Shown in pieces: positions 53,001-61,649 of a stretch of 64,000 nucleotides of DNA (position 1 is the first letter of the stretch; every line of letters starts with the position of its first letter). The DNA is from Anseranas semipalmata (Eukaryota; Chordata; Aves; Anseriformes; Anseranatidae): contig VXAA01005623.1 in the NCBI GenBank assembly GCA_013399115.1, forward strand, positions 58,652-122,651, read 5' to 3'. The notes beneath the pieces were generated by a model. That model did not search any database and was not told the origin of the DNA. It saw only the letters and a list, made by a program, of their open reading frames with translations. The position numbers were made by a program, and so were the translations under genes.

Positions 53001-56000
53001 GGCCTCAGCCCATCGGTCCAGCCTATCCGGGTCCTTCTGCAGAGCCTTCCTACCCTCAAGCAGATCAACACATCTATGATAACACATCAATACATATATG
53101 ATGCTGAAATGGACTTCATAAATGAAATGGACTGAATTCTTTAAAAATTAAATTCCTGCTTCCCCAAGCTGTGAAATCCCTTGAAAATAATTTCTATGAA
53201 ACTGGCATAGATTTTTGGAAGAAGTTTTATAACCTGCTTGAAGTGATCCTTCCAACTGCAATTTTGTTAAAGTAAATGCATGCAAAGGAGAAAAAAAAAA
53301 GTTTTATATCACTTTTCCACAGCGGTAATCCACATATGGGTATTTGTCAAGCTAACAACTATGTTTTTTTCTCCTGGGCTTCCTTTCCTGTTTTAATTTT
53401 CCTGTTGAAAAATTAATCTTCATAGCGTTGCTTACAAGGTGGATTACAGCAGTCATCTTTTAGGAGTGGTCAATACTATATATATAATATGTAATACTTA
53501 TATTTTATATATATATATTATATTATATACATTATATATATATAATATATATACAATTATATATATATAATTATATANAGGATATTCTGGGAAATTCTTA
53601 GCTTGAACACTGGACAAAAAGTTTTATAGTTTAATAATAAGTAGTTAATAATAATCTCTGTAACTGTTTATTTGTTGCAAGTGAAAAGAAAATCCTGGAA
53701 AAAAGAGGATGAAGTAAGGCCTGGCCTTGGGACTCTGACCATGCACTTATCTCATATGGAACTAAAAAAGTGTGAATTCAAAACTTGCTCCTGCTTTTCA
53801 GTCACTTATGTCCTTGATATAATTTTAGTCATGGTGGTTTGGAACAGCCACACTTGGAACAACATAAATTTACCAAGAGCAAATTTCACACAACTAACTT
53901 GATTGCCTTCTACAATGACATTTAGTTTGTGAAGAAGAGGAGAAGTAGAGGATATTGCATATCTTGGCTTTAGCAAGGCCTTTGAATTCTTTGCCAATAA
54001 TGCTTTTATAACCACCTTGAACTGTATAGGTGGGCAATAACGTTGGTGGAAAATTGGTTCGATCTTAGGGCTCAAAGGATGGTGATCAGCAGTACTGAGT
54101 CCAACTTGTAGCAAGTTATTAGTGGCATCCCTCAGGAGCTGATACTTGGGCCCAATACTGTTTAATGTCTTTCTTTATTAAGGACCTGTACGGTGGGTTG
54201 GAATGCACTCAGAAAGATTGTGGAAAATACAAAACTGGAGGCAGTGGATACACTGGAGGGGGAGACATAAGTAGGCAGGAGATATGAACACAGAGGAAGC
54301 TTGTGAAACTCAACAAAGCTGGTCAGCAGAGGCCCAGAGAGGCTGTCGTGAAGAAATCTCCATCGCTGGAGATATTGAAATCTTGACTGGAAGGCCCCTG
54401 AATAACTTGATCTATTTGGTCCTGATTTTAGCAGGAGGTTGGAGTGACCTCAGGAGATCCCTTCCAACCTGAATTTTTCAATGGTTTTATGATTCCTTTG
54501 ACTAAAGAAATTAATTTGCTATGCTTGTATTCCCTACTTTTGTATTTTATGAGGATATCCCTAGGGAAGAATGATGAGTGAACATGTATAAACTTCTCAG
54601 AAAGTTTGGTAGGGCTGGGAAAATAGGCTGAAGTACTGGGACAGGGGCAGAACATATCTCAAGTATAGAAGGCAAACAGAGTCTGGACCTGGTAGTAGTT
54701 ATTGAAGGGTGAGCCAGAACCAGGTGGCTAGATTCTGCAAGGTTCAGCTGTCTTAGGCCATGCAGACTGGCAGATGGATCCTTATGCAGCACGTGTCTGT
54801 TACTATTGAGACAGGGCCAAGCTGCAGCATATTCATATGGGCCTATTTTCTGTGTGGTGTTTTTGGGCACCTTTACATTTGTTTGCATGATTAGTGGACA
54901 TGGACTCTTAAAAGAATGCAGGAAGAAAACATTTAGTTTTTATTTTGTCACATGACTGTATGTCCTTTAGTAGTCTCTGAAGCATTTGTTTATAATTTTT
55001 CAGGTCAAAGTACTGTATGTCACTGTAACGAGATGAAGGCTTCTGGAACAAGAAAAGGTCATTTCAGATAAGCAGATGTAATTCCCTCTAAGATGAATCT
55101 CTGGGGAATATGTAGAATTTGCCAAAACTGGAACCAATTGATATTCTGACAGGCCTTTGAGAAATTCTCAGCAATATCTGAATTGTAAGCAATATACTAA
55201 TCATCACACTGAGAGAAATGTATGTTTTTTCCCTTTAATGCTTTCCCTGAAAATTCTGCATGATTACCAGAAGATTGCAGGTCTTCTTACTGTAAATGAG
55301 CAGGCACTGTCAGTTTACTTGTCAAAGGTAGCCAAAAGTTTTCTGATTTGGAACATATACACTGAACAGAAGTATGACATCGCTAGCCTTTGCTCTTGGG
55401 CACAAAAGAGGGAACTCAGTTTCCTCAATTATGTACTCTCCCTAATCAAATTTCTGATCAAAACTACTCCCTGATGACTGCATGAATCTTATTTCATGGA
55501 ATGATAAAATCATAGAATAACCTGAGTTGGAAAGGAGCCACAAGGATCATCAGGTCCAAGTCATGACTCCACACAGGACCTCCCAAAAAACAAACCACAT
55601 GTCTGAGAGCATTGTCCAAACACTTCTTGAACTCTATCAGGTTTGGTGCTGTGACCACTGCCCTGGGGAGCCTATTCCAGTGCTTGACCACCCTCCTGCT
55701 GAAGAACCTTTTCCTAACACCCAGCCTGAACCTCCCCTGCCACAGCTCCATGCCGTTCCCTTGGGTCCTGTTGCTGTCACCAGAGAGCAGAGATCAGCGC
55801 CTGCCCCTCCGCTCCCCTCGTGAGGAAGCTGCAGGCCGCCATGAGGCCTCCCCTCAGTCTCCTCTTCTCTATCCTCTTGGTAAAGTGTGCAAGGTGCTGG
55901 AATCAGTGTTATGAGCTACTTTAAAGAGGTTGGAGAAAGAGAAAAGTGTTGCTCTTCCTCTGTCTGCTTGTGTATAGGACTGCTAACCATGCCAGGAAGG

Positions 56001-59000
56001 TCAAACTCCACTTCTCTGCAATGTCAATGTGCGGTGCTGCTTCTATATAATGAGGAGGTCTCTGTCCCAGGAGCAAGACAAAACTGAAATATTCCCAGCA
56101 CATCTAGATGATCCTTCCTTACATGGCTGAGCCCCAAGATTTATTCTAACAGGGAAATATTTATCACATTTTCCAATACCATTGAATAAATGACTAAGCA
56201 GCCAAGAAAAGGTTGTTTCTTTCTTCCGTATGTCTTTTGACATAAGAATTGAATATTTCTTTTGTAACAGAGTAAATGGCAGCTTATGCAAAGGTTAGAC
56301 CTCAGGCATAAGTCTTAAGAAAATGAAAATAAGTAAGGACATCTTGTCACATCTACAACTCAAGCAGTACTTAGTTTTTACTATCATAAAGCAAATACTG
56401 AACTATCTTACTTTGTTCTATTAATCTCTACTACTACATTAAAAAAAAAAATATTTTAGTGCCTATTTCAAGAGAAAGAATATCATACTCACAATTCTAG
56501 CTGAGTTTTCATAATTAATCCCTAACTTAGTCATTGCTTTCACGATAGACAGGATAGACTGCACTGCGTTACTGTAAATGACAGGTCTGAACTCCATGCG
56601 TTCCTGGTATGTGAAACCATCTTTATGGATGATCCTGGTGCAAAAATAGAAAAAAAAAAAAAAAAAGAAATTGTATGAGATACATTAAAAAAAAGAAAAA
56701 CAATAAAAGTTGGATAAGATACTTTTGTGCTCTGTATGAAAAAGAACTGAATCCATCTGTCACTTGGAAAAGCATTTATCAATGGTTGATCTGCCTGTTC
56801 TGGTAGAATGGGTTAGCAGCAGTTTCTCTAACAATACAAAGCTAGGTTTTTACTCCCCAGTCTGGGTGAACAAGTACTGCTTTTTTCACCTGTAAGTCAA
56901 CATAAGGTAATGTTGTATGTGTCCAGAACAGGTCCCCAGCCCATTCCTGTGGATACAGGGCAAGATGCATAATTGGACTTAGGCCCCAAATATTTTATTA
57001 TTAGAATCTACAGTATTAGACTTGGGCTCTCACATTGCTTATTTAGTCACTCTCATTTTTAACCTGAATCTTATCTAGAGTGGAAAAAAATAATGTGACT
57101 ATGTTTCTACACTGCGAGGTACTTTCTCAAGAGAAAACTTAATCTTTAATATTTCTTTGTACATCAGTTAAAACTTCTGGTTCCTGAAAGATGTTATTGT
57201 TATTTTCTGTAGCCCCTGGGGAGATAACTATTACTCAAGAGGATTTGCCCCATATTCCAAAGGTCAAAGAACCTTAACAGTCAAATTCAATTAATCTGAT
57301 TCTGAGAGAGGGATTGTAATTTCATAATCATCCCTAACTGAAGTATGGCATGGGGTTAAAGTTCTCCAAGATCAGTGTGCAGATTGTGTCATTACTCAGA
57401 GAGAGATCTTTTTCTAGTAGTTGTGATAAGGATGAAAACTTCATTCATTTTGGTGTTGTGCACTCTAAATGAGCAGACAGCAAGCTGCTTTGGTTACTTC
57501 TAGAACCAAGACTGTGTTCTTCCTCACTTTGGTTGTTCACACACACACACATTCAGAAAGATGTGATGTGAAAGGATCTGACAGTCTAGCCCAGAGTGAG
57601 TACAGGTGTGTGTCTTGGGGACACTTTCCCTGCAAGGGAAAAGTCAACCCTGTCAGAAAATTGTTCACTTGCACATACACACAACCCAGATCACGACTGA
57701 ATGTTCAGGAATCTTAACATGTTTGACTTATGGATATCACAGAATTCAAAATTTCCATACTTGCGTCTGTAACACTGTAGGAGAAAAGGGTTCTCTAAGT
57801 GTTTCCACAACCACTTTTTGAACAGGCAAATCTATAAACTTTATTTTGAAGCTTTGTTTTTTTGAATGCTATTTTCAGCATAAATCTGTAAGATTCAAAG
57901 GAGTCCTACTGAACTTGTGAGAAAGTTAAAGGGGAGCTGTGTTATGCAGTCTGGCATACTGGTGGACATTTTTCTGCCAGCACCTGAGGTATCCATGTAT
58001 CCCTGTGCCAACACAGTGATTTGAACGAAATAGTAAGACTCATTGAGAGGGGGGATTTATTCAGTCGGAGGAGTCTGATGCAGCTCCGTGACAGTGCACT
58101 GGACTGGGGATGGCCTAAGCAATGGCCTGTGTATGAAGCACCACATAGCCCAGAGCTTCCCACTGATGTAGGTGGCCTCCTTTAAAGGGTCAGATCACCT
58201 TTAAATCAAAATAATTTCAGCTCTCATCACAAAATTCTGAACATTGTATTTAAGCATATTTTAAGTACCTTTACACTTACTACCTGTGAAAGCATCTGCT
58301 TTTCTATAAATAATAGAATGAAGTACAAAGAAGCACAAACGCCATGAAGGACATGAGCATGGTTTGACTACTTCGAGTGTCTCACAGCAGTGTCCAAAAC
58401 AGGATGTGTGGGGAAGATGAGTTTCTTGCCTGTGGCTGAAAAATCTAGGATGAGAGTGAAGGCAAGGCCTTAACACAGTCCCCAGATGACTATTTTGTAT
58501 GTTGTTTTTGTGCTTTCCTTTGAAGAACAAAGAGAGGAAGAACATATAAGATCCTGAAATAAAACTAGATTCTGTAATTACAGAACAAAAACTTGTTTTT
58601 GCTCGAGGCTTTTTTATGCCTTTTTTTTTTTTTTTAATATATTTATGTCTTCTGGCAGAAGAGATGTTAGCCAGCCTGTTAAATCAGTAGTGAATTTTGC
58701 TGCATTTATTAAGCATCCATTGTTCTTAAGAAAAGATTGTAAAACAGGTTGACATCTCACATGGCCAGAAGGAGCTTTCTATCAAATGGAAAATTTAGTT
58801 CCCTAATCCTTCTTGGAAAAAAAAAAAAAAAAAAGACAACCTGTAAAAAATAAATGCAGGATGCTGAAGCTGTGAGGTGTTTTACCCGTCATAATATCTA
58901 GAATATGTTTCTATTGGAGGAAAAAGTTCAGTCTCCACTTTTTTTGGTTTTCTTTTTCCACACAGGGAGGGTTTCTCACCAGGCAGGTGGCATTGATTCA

Positions 59001-61649
59001 GTTGCAACAGGCTTGATGAGTTACCAAATATTTTGTTTCCTGCTTTTCATTTCCTGCACTGCTATAATTCTGGGTATTATAAAGTAGATTTGTACTCCTA
59101 ATTCAAGGCATAGCACAGAAATACTCAACGTGGTTTTAAACAAGTTAGCTCACACGCTGGAAATGAGCTAGTCAGAAAAACAGAGCTCCAGAAAAACCTT
59201 TTTATTTTTTTCTTTTTAGTTGTCCCTCGTAACCATCCTAGCCTTTTTAGGCCTTGCAGCATATCTATATTTGGAGCATCAAAAGATATTGTGCAAAGCT
59301 AAGTGGAAGGATTTAACTTTGATTGAAATCTTCATTCTGGAAAGAATGAGGTTTACAAATTAGAAAATTATAGTAATAGGAGTAAAATAACCCTGATTTT
59401 AGTGTGAATTAGTATTTTCAGCGAAATGACTTCTTTTGTAAGTCGTTATCAGTCTTCACTAGAAAATGTTATACTTCACTGAAAAAAAATTAACTTTTTT
59501 TTTACTGTATAATTTCCCTTTTTAGAAAAAAGAAGTAATTGGTTATGACAGAAAGTTGACATTTTCTATGAAAAGTGATAATTTTCATCAAATTTTGCCT
59601 TGGAAAATAATTCACATTTGTGCTCAGGTTGACAGCTCATGTATGCACATGGCTTTAAAGCTAACTCTTAGCTTTGTCATTTTCTGCCCCTTCCTTGAGG
59701 CTGTTTAGGGTTATCATCAGCTTTCTTAAAGTGTTCAATTCAGAGGAACATCTTTAATCTGCTCCTACTTGGTGAAGCTTTCAGCAAAATACATTTCAAT
59801 AGTTTACTGCATAGTGAGTGTCTTCTGACCGCAACTCAAAACAGAAATAAAGTTACCACCACTGAACTGGAACAAAATAAAAATTAGCAAAGTATTTGAT
59901 AGATGGTACTGAATCTATCCTATTAGAAAATGAGCTGCTTAAATAGTAGAAAATTGCTTTTATGACATGACATTTTTTACTTCACTCTATAAAATACATT
60001 GGTGAAGATATGAAATATTTAGGAGAACTTAAATTAGAAATAATATTACTGATTTAGTAAAATGCTCTTTTTTTTTTTTTTTTTAACAGAGGAAAAGATT
60101 GGTGCTTACAAAGTGGGGTCATATTTTAACAGTTACAATGCCTGTGTATTTTTTTTTCTGTATTTTCCCAGGTCTGAGAAGCAGACCTGGACACTGTCTA
60201 TGGAATTAAGGCTAGATACAACAGCACTATTTTAGCAGGTTACACAGCAAAGAAGAATTTTTACTGCCTGTGTAAGTATGAACTCTGGAATTCAATTGTC
60301 TCATCTGTTTAAATGAGATACATGATACATTTTGTCTACCCTTAAAAGACTAACATGAATTAACTCATTTTTAGCCTGTTTTAATATATGTCAAAATATT
60401 GCAATAATAAATTGTAAATGGGATGGGGGGAGGGGGGGTAGAGTGGGGGGAGCAGGGGCAGAAGTACTTTGACATTCCTTTGAAGCTAGACAAATAACAC
60501 TACTGTGTGGCACATTGAGCAAATATCTACCACAAATATTCTTGCAGTAGATATATGGTGCAGTCACAAGATCTTCCTAACCAGTTAGTTCAAATTTAAA
60601 CAGGGATTTCTGTATTTGAGCTTGTACAGCCTATTTTTCCCATCTTGATTATTGTATGATTACTTTTCCCACGTTAAAAGCAGTGCTCATGATAGTCCCT
60701 ATCCATGCTAGATGGTAGGTAGCAGAAGCTGGCAGGTAAATATTTTCTCACCTGGACTGTGGGAGACCTGAGAACAATCTTTATGCCCTGTGGCAGGAGC
60801 TGGAATAGTACTGTGGAGACCAAGAATGATCTACAGAGCCCAGTTTGAAAAAAAAAAAAAAAAAAAGGAAAGAAAGAATTGGCACTATTTTTATATAGTG
60901 TGAATACTTCAGTATTTTCACTTGCAATACAGTGAAATGAAATAAAGTTAATAGGGACCAAATTAGAGTTGAACAAAGGGAGATGATTCATATCATGTGA
61001 AATTAAACTGTGGAACTACTTGCCATTGAATATTGTGGATGTTATTAATTTACATTGGTTCAAAAGAGATTCAGAAGAAAACTGACATGAATTAACTGAG
61101 GGCTATTAAACACATTGATATCATCTATGGTTCTTTGGTTCAGGAAGGTGCCTGAGTCATAGGATCACCAGATATTGGCAGGGTATTCAGTGAAAGTATT
61201 ACAATGTGTTTGCATGTGTGGTCTGATAATCTTCTGGAAACATCCTCCAGTAGCTACGACAGGAGATGAGATACTAGGCTAGGTGGATCTGCTATGGCTT
61301 GTTGTCTTATACACCTATGTTCTCACCACAATACTGCAACTCCTACTGAAACCAAAGGAGAAGCTTCCCTGGTCTTCAGTAAAGAGTTGGACCAGTGCAT
61401 GATTTGATCAGACAGATTTGATTACCAGTCCAGCTGTGTGTCTTAGTCAGCTTGTATTTTTCTTCATGTGGCTGAATGAGGACTTGATTTTAATGTTTCT
61501 TTGCATTTTATTCAAATAAGCATAAATATTGTAATAAGATGTTAGCTAGATAGCTTATGCTACAAATACCAAATTCAATAACTGATATGAATATTCATGT
61601 ACTTACTTCATTTGCTTTACAATAGTGCTCTTTCCTGACTCTCCAGCAC
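40840..61649 (-). CDS. GNAT3: GNAT3, gustducin alpha subunit (exons 2-8; exon 1 off the right edge)
   Basis: Alpha subunit of the heterotrimeric G protein gustducin, which couples taste GPCRs (bitter, umami/sweet) to downstream signalling at the plasma membrane. Seven exons splice in frame into residues 40-354; numbering assumes a 354-residue protein with a 118-bp first coding exon, which makes all Gi-family landmarks fall correctly. Visible motifs: P-loop GAGESGKS (40-47), switch I with Arg178 and Thr182, switch II DVGGQ (200-204), NKKD guanine-binding motif (269-272), TCAT (324-327), and C-terminal DCGLF with Cys351, the ADP-ribosylation site of this family. It is assigned to GNAT3 rather than GNAT1/GNAT2 by [19 protein letters not shown] and KEDKEIYSH, which match remembered gustducin better than the rod or cone transducins. 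No stop, frameshift or bad splice site was seen, so the gene looks functional. Exon 1 was searched for in 61650-64000 and not found. No other gene overlaps it. Confidence 0.96.
41031..42407 (-). other. GNAT3 intron 7
   Basis: 1377 bp, GT-AG. Holds the homopolymer cluster near its 3' end; otherwise nothing seen. Confidence 0.9.
41115..41176. repeat. Homopolymer cluster T/C17/T8/(GT)/G7 in GNAT3 intron 7
   Basis: A run of T, then 17 consecutive C (41136-41152), eight T, a short GT stretch and seven G. On the GNAT3 strand the C17 is G17, about 105 bases before the exon 8 acceptor. Confidence 0.95.
42408..42561 (-). CDS. GNAT3: GNAT3 exon 7 (NKKD guanine-specificity exon)
   Basis: 154-bp exon encoding residues 241-291 and one base of Gly292. 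It begins [17 protein letters not shown], carries FLNKKD (NKKD 269-272, guanine recognition) and ends [11 protein letters not shown]. The acceptor is caacag and the donor gtaagt. [11 protein letters not shown] is gustducin-like rather than GNAT1- or GNAT2-like. Confidence 0.96.
42562..42767 (-). other. GNAT3 intron 6
   Basis: 206 bp, GT-AG, the shortest intron of the gene; nothing else in it. Confidence 0.93.
42768..42897 (-). CDS. GNAT3: GNAT3 exon 6 (switch II exon)
   Basis: 130-bp exon encoding residues 198-240, starting [20 protein letters not shown] and ending [11 protein letters not shown]. It holds the switch II DVGGQ motif with catalytic Gln204. The donor is gtgagt. The acceptor reads gcaaag, where an A replaces the usual C/T before AG. 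Residue 234 is Phe in YDMFL where Val is usual in this family (from memory). It is separated from exon 7 by an intron of only 206 bp. Confidence 0.96.
42898..47248 (-). other. GNAT3 intron 5
   Basis: 4351 bp, GT-AG. Contains one CR1 fragment and a T tract at about 45057-45078. Confidence 0.92.
46036..46243 (+). mobile_element. CR1 LINE 3' fragment in GNAT3 intron 5
   Basis: About 208 bp of CR1 3' end in plus orientation, antisense to GNAT3. It reads aaggttcttcaccaagaggg, then ggcactggaactggctcccc, ending with ccttccaactgggg and attctatgac. 5'-truncated. Confidence 0.88.
47249..47377 (-). CDS. GNAT3: GNAT3 exon 5 (switch I exon)
   Basis: 129-bp exon encoding the end of Tyr154 to the first two bases of Arg197. 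It contains LNDLDRL, the switch I segment [11 protein letters not shown] with catalytic Arg178 and Mg-coordinating Thr182, and ends FSFKDLNF. The acceptor is ccttag. The donor begins gtacga, a GT donor weaker than the gtaagt/gtgagt used by the other exons. Confidence 0.95.
47545..47589 (+). repeat. (TTTA)n microsatellite in GNAT3 intron 4
   Basis: attt repeated about eight times, ending in a T-rich stretch. Confidence 0.92.
47817..48647 (+). mobile_element. LTR-like element of an avian endogenous retrovirus, in GNAT3 intron 4
   Basis: The right half resembles a common avian ERV LTR as I remember it: AATAAA at 48458-48463, then a stretch reading GAGTCTGTTTTGCCC, and an end of aaaaccaccacaaca at 48647. 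A TGTTGT at 47817-47822 pairs with the terminal ACAACA (48642-48647), giving plausible LTR ends about 831 bp apart, but the flanking bases show no matching target duplication. The left half is GC-rich and built of repeated units starting CTGCAGCCC. It lies antisense to GNAT3. No retroviral coding sequence is present. Long open frames on both strands here come from the GC-rich repeats. Confidence 0.6.
47925..48300 (+). repeat. GC-rich VNTR-like units inside the intron 4 LTR
   Basis: Imperfect units of roughly 40-65 bp, each starting CTGCAGCCC or a close variant followed by RTGG, and usually containing GGAGCAG. At least six starts can be read (near 47931, 47973, 48021, 48067, 48117 and 48208). 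They are the likely source of the long spurious reading frames here. Confidence 0.55.
48659..48767 (+). repeat. 52-bp tandem duplication next to the (TTTTC) array
   Basis: tagctgataagcaggga (from 48659) and tagctggtaaacaggaa (from 48711) head two similar copies of a 52-bp unit, each ending in pyrimidine-rich tgcatta..ttctttct. They sit between the intron 4 LTR and the (TTTTC)20 array. Confidence 0.8.
48771..48870 (+). repeat. (TTTTC)20 microsatellite
   Basis: One hundred bases of uninterrupted TTTTC units, 20 copies, preceded by a CTTT-rich lead-in from 48751. It lies in GNAT3 intron 4, so the pre-mRNA strand reads GAAAA repeats. Uninterrupted arrays of this size are usually length-polymorphic. 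Confidence 0.97.
50119..50276 (-). CDS. GNAT3: GNAT3 exon 4 (helical domain)
   Basis: 158-bp exon encoding residues 102-153 and two bases of Tyr154. It starts [16 protein letters not shown] and ends [11 protein letters not shown], a highly conserved stretch of Gi/transducin alphas. The acceptor is ctttag and the donor gtaagt. Reading phase matches exon 3 and exon 5 exactly. Confidence 0.95.
50760..50798 (+). repeat. (TTTG)n microsatellite in GNAT3 intron 3
   Basis: A run of T followed by about seven ttg/tttg units. Confidence 0.93.
52331..53070 (-). mobile_element. CR1 LINE 3' fragment with RT C-terminus, GNAT3 intron 3
   Basis: About 740 bp on the minus strand. It encodes the end of the CR1 reverse-transcriptase ORF ([51 protein letters not shown]), then [20 protein letters not shown] and the 3' region, ending with the tandem agaatc tail at 52331. 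An N at 52779 breaks the frame. It is the best-preserved CR1 in the window, so probably the youngest, and is 5'-truncated near 53070. It lies in the same sense as GNAT3. Confidence 0.93.
53474..53578. repeat. AT-rich (TA)n repeat
   Basis: About 105 bases of interrupted TATA/ATTA repeats in GNAT3 intron 3, ending at an undetermined base (53578). It could extrude into cruciform structures. Confidence 0.93.
53865..54493 (+). mobile_element. Old degraded CR1 LINE, GNAT3 intron 3
   Basis: Plus-strand CR1 relic. Recognisable blocks: aatttaccaagagcaaattt, ttggctttagcaaggccttt (RT motif region), tcaggagctgatacttgggc, gcagtggatacactggaggg, and the terminal gatcccttccaacctgaatt. Many stops and indels; the oldest of the intron 3 insertions. 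Antisense to GNAT3. Confidence 0.8.
55506..55880 (-). mobile_element. CR1 LINE 3' fragment, GNAT3 intron 3
   Basis: About 375 bp on the minus strand. The tail is atcatagaataacctgagtt at the left; then the blocks caggacctcccaaaaaacaa, gaacctcccctgccacagct and gaggcctcccctcagtctcc follow. A short frame keeps the RT-end peptide [20 protein letters not shown]. 5'-truncated near 55880. Same sense as GNAT3. Confidence 0.9.
56493..56634 (-). CDS. GNAT3: GNAT3 exon 3 (start of helical domain)
   Basis: 142-bp exon encoding the end of Lys54 and residues 55-101, beginning [15 protein letters not shown] and ending NYENSARI. It covers the first helices of the alpha-helical domain, including [17 protein letters not shown]. 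The acceptor is caccag and the donor gtgagt. This exon and exon 4 carry most of the residues that look different from mammalian gustducin as I remember it, which fits the weaker constraint usual for this domain. Confidence 0.95.
56635..61606 (-). other. GNAT3 intron 2
   Basis: 4972 bp, GT-AG. Holds poly-A/T tracts (near 56648, 58618, 58818, 60067 and 60848) and the G4 motif; no CR1 or LTR seen. Confidence 0.92.
60425..60458 (+). other. G-quadruplex motif in GNAT3 intron 2
   Basis: Four G runs of 6, 7, 6 and 4 bases separated by loops of 1, 6 and 4 bases, which satisfies the standard G4 rule. It is on the plus strand, so the G-rich strand is the template strand for GNAT3 transcription. Confidence 0.85.
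61607..61649 (-). CDS. GNAT3: GNAT3 exon 2 (P-loop exon)
   Basis: 43-bp exon, the usual size of exon 2 in Gi-type alpha genes. It encodes the phosphate-binding loop [14 protein letters not shown] plus two bases of Lys54. The acceptor reads ctgcag (61650-61655) and the donor gtaagt (61601-61606), both canonical. It is too short for a plain ORF search. The Gly, Lys46 and Ser47 residues that bind GTP phosphates and magnesium are present. Confidence 0.96.

Larger units (their letters stand above)
50277..56492 (-). other. GNAT3 intron 3
   Basis: 6216 bp, GT-AG, the longest complete intron here. Contains three CR1 copies, the TTTG and TA repeats and several A/T homopolymers. Confidence 0.92.
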
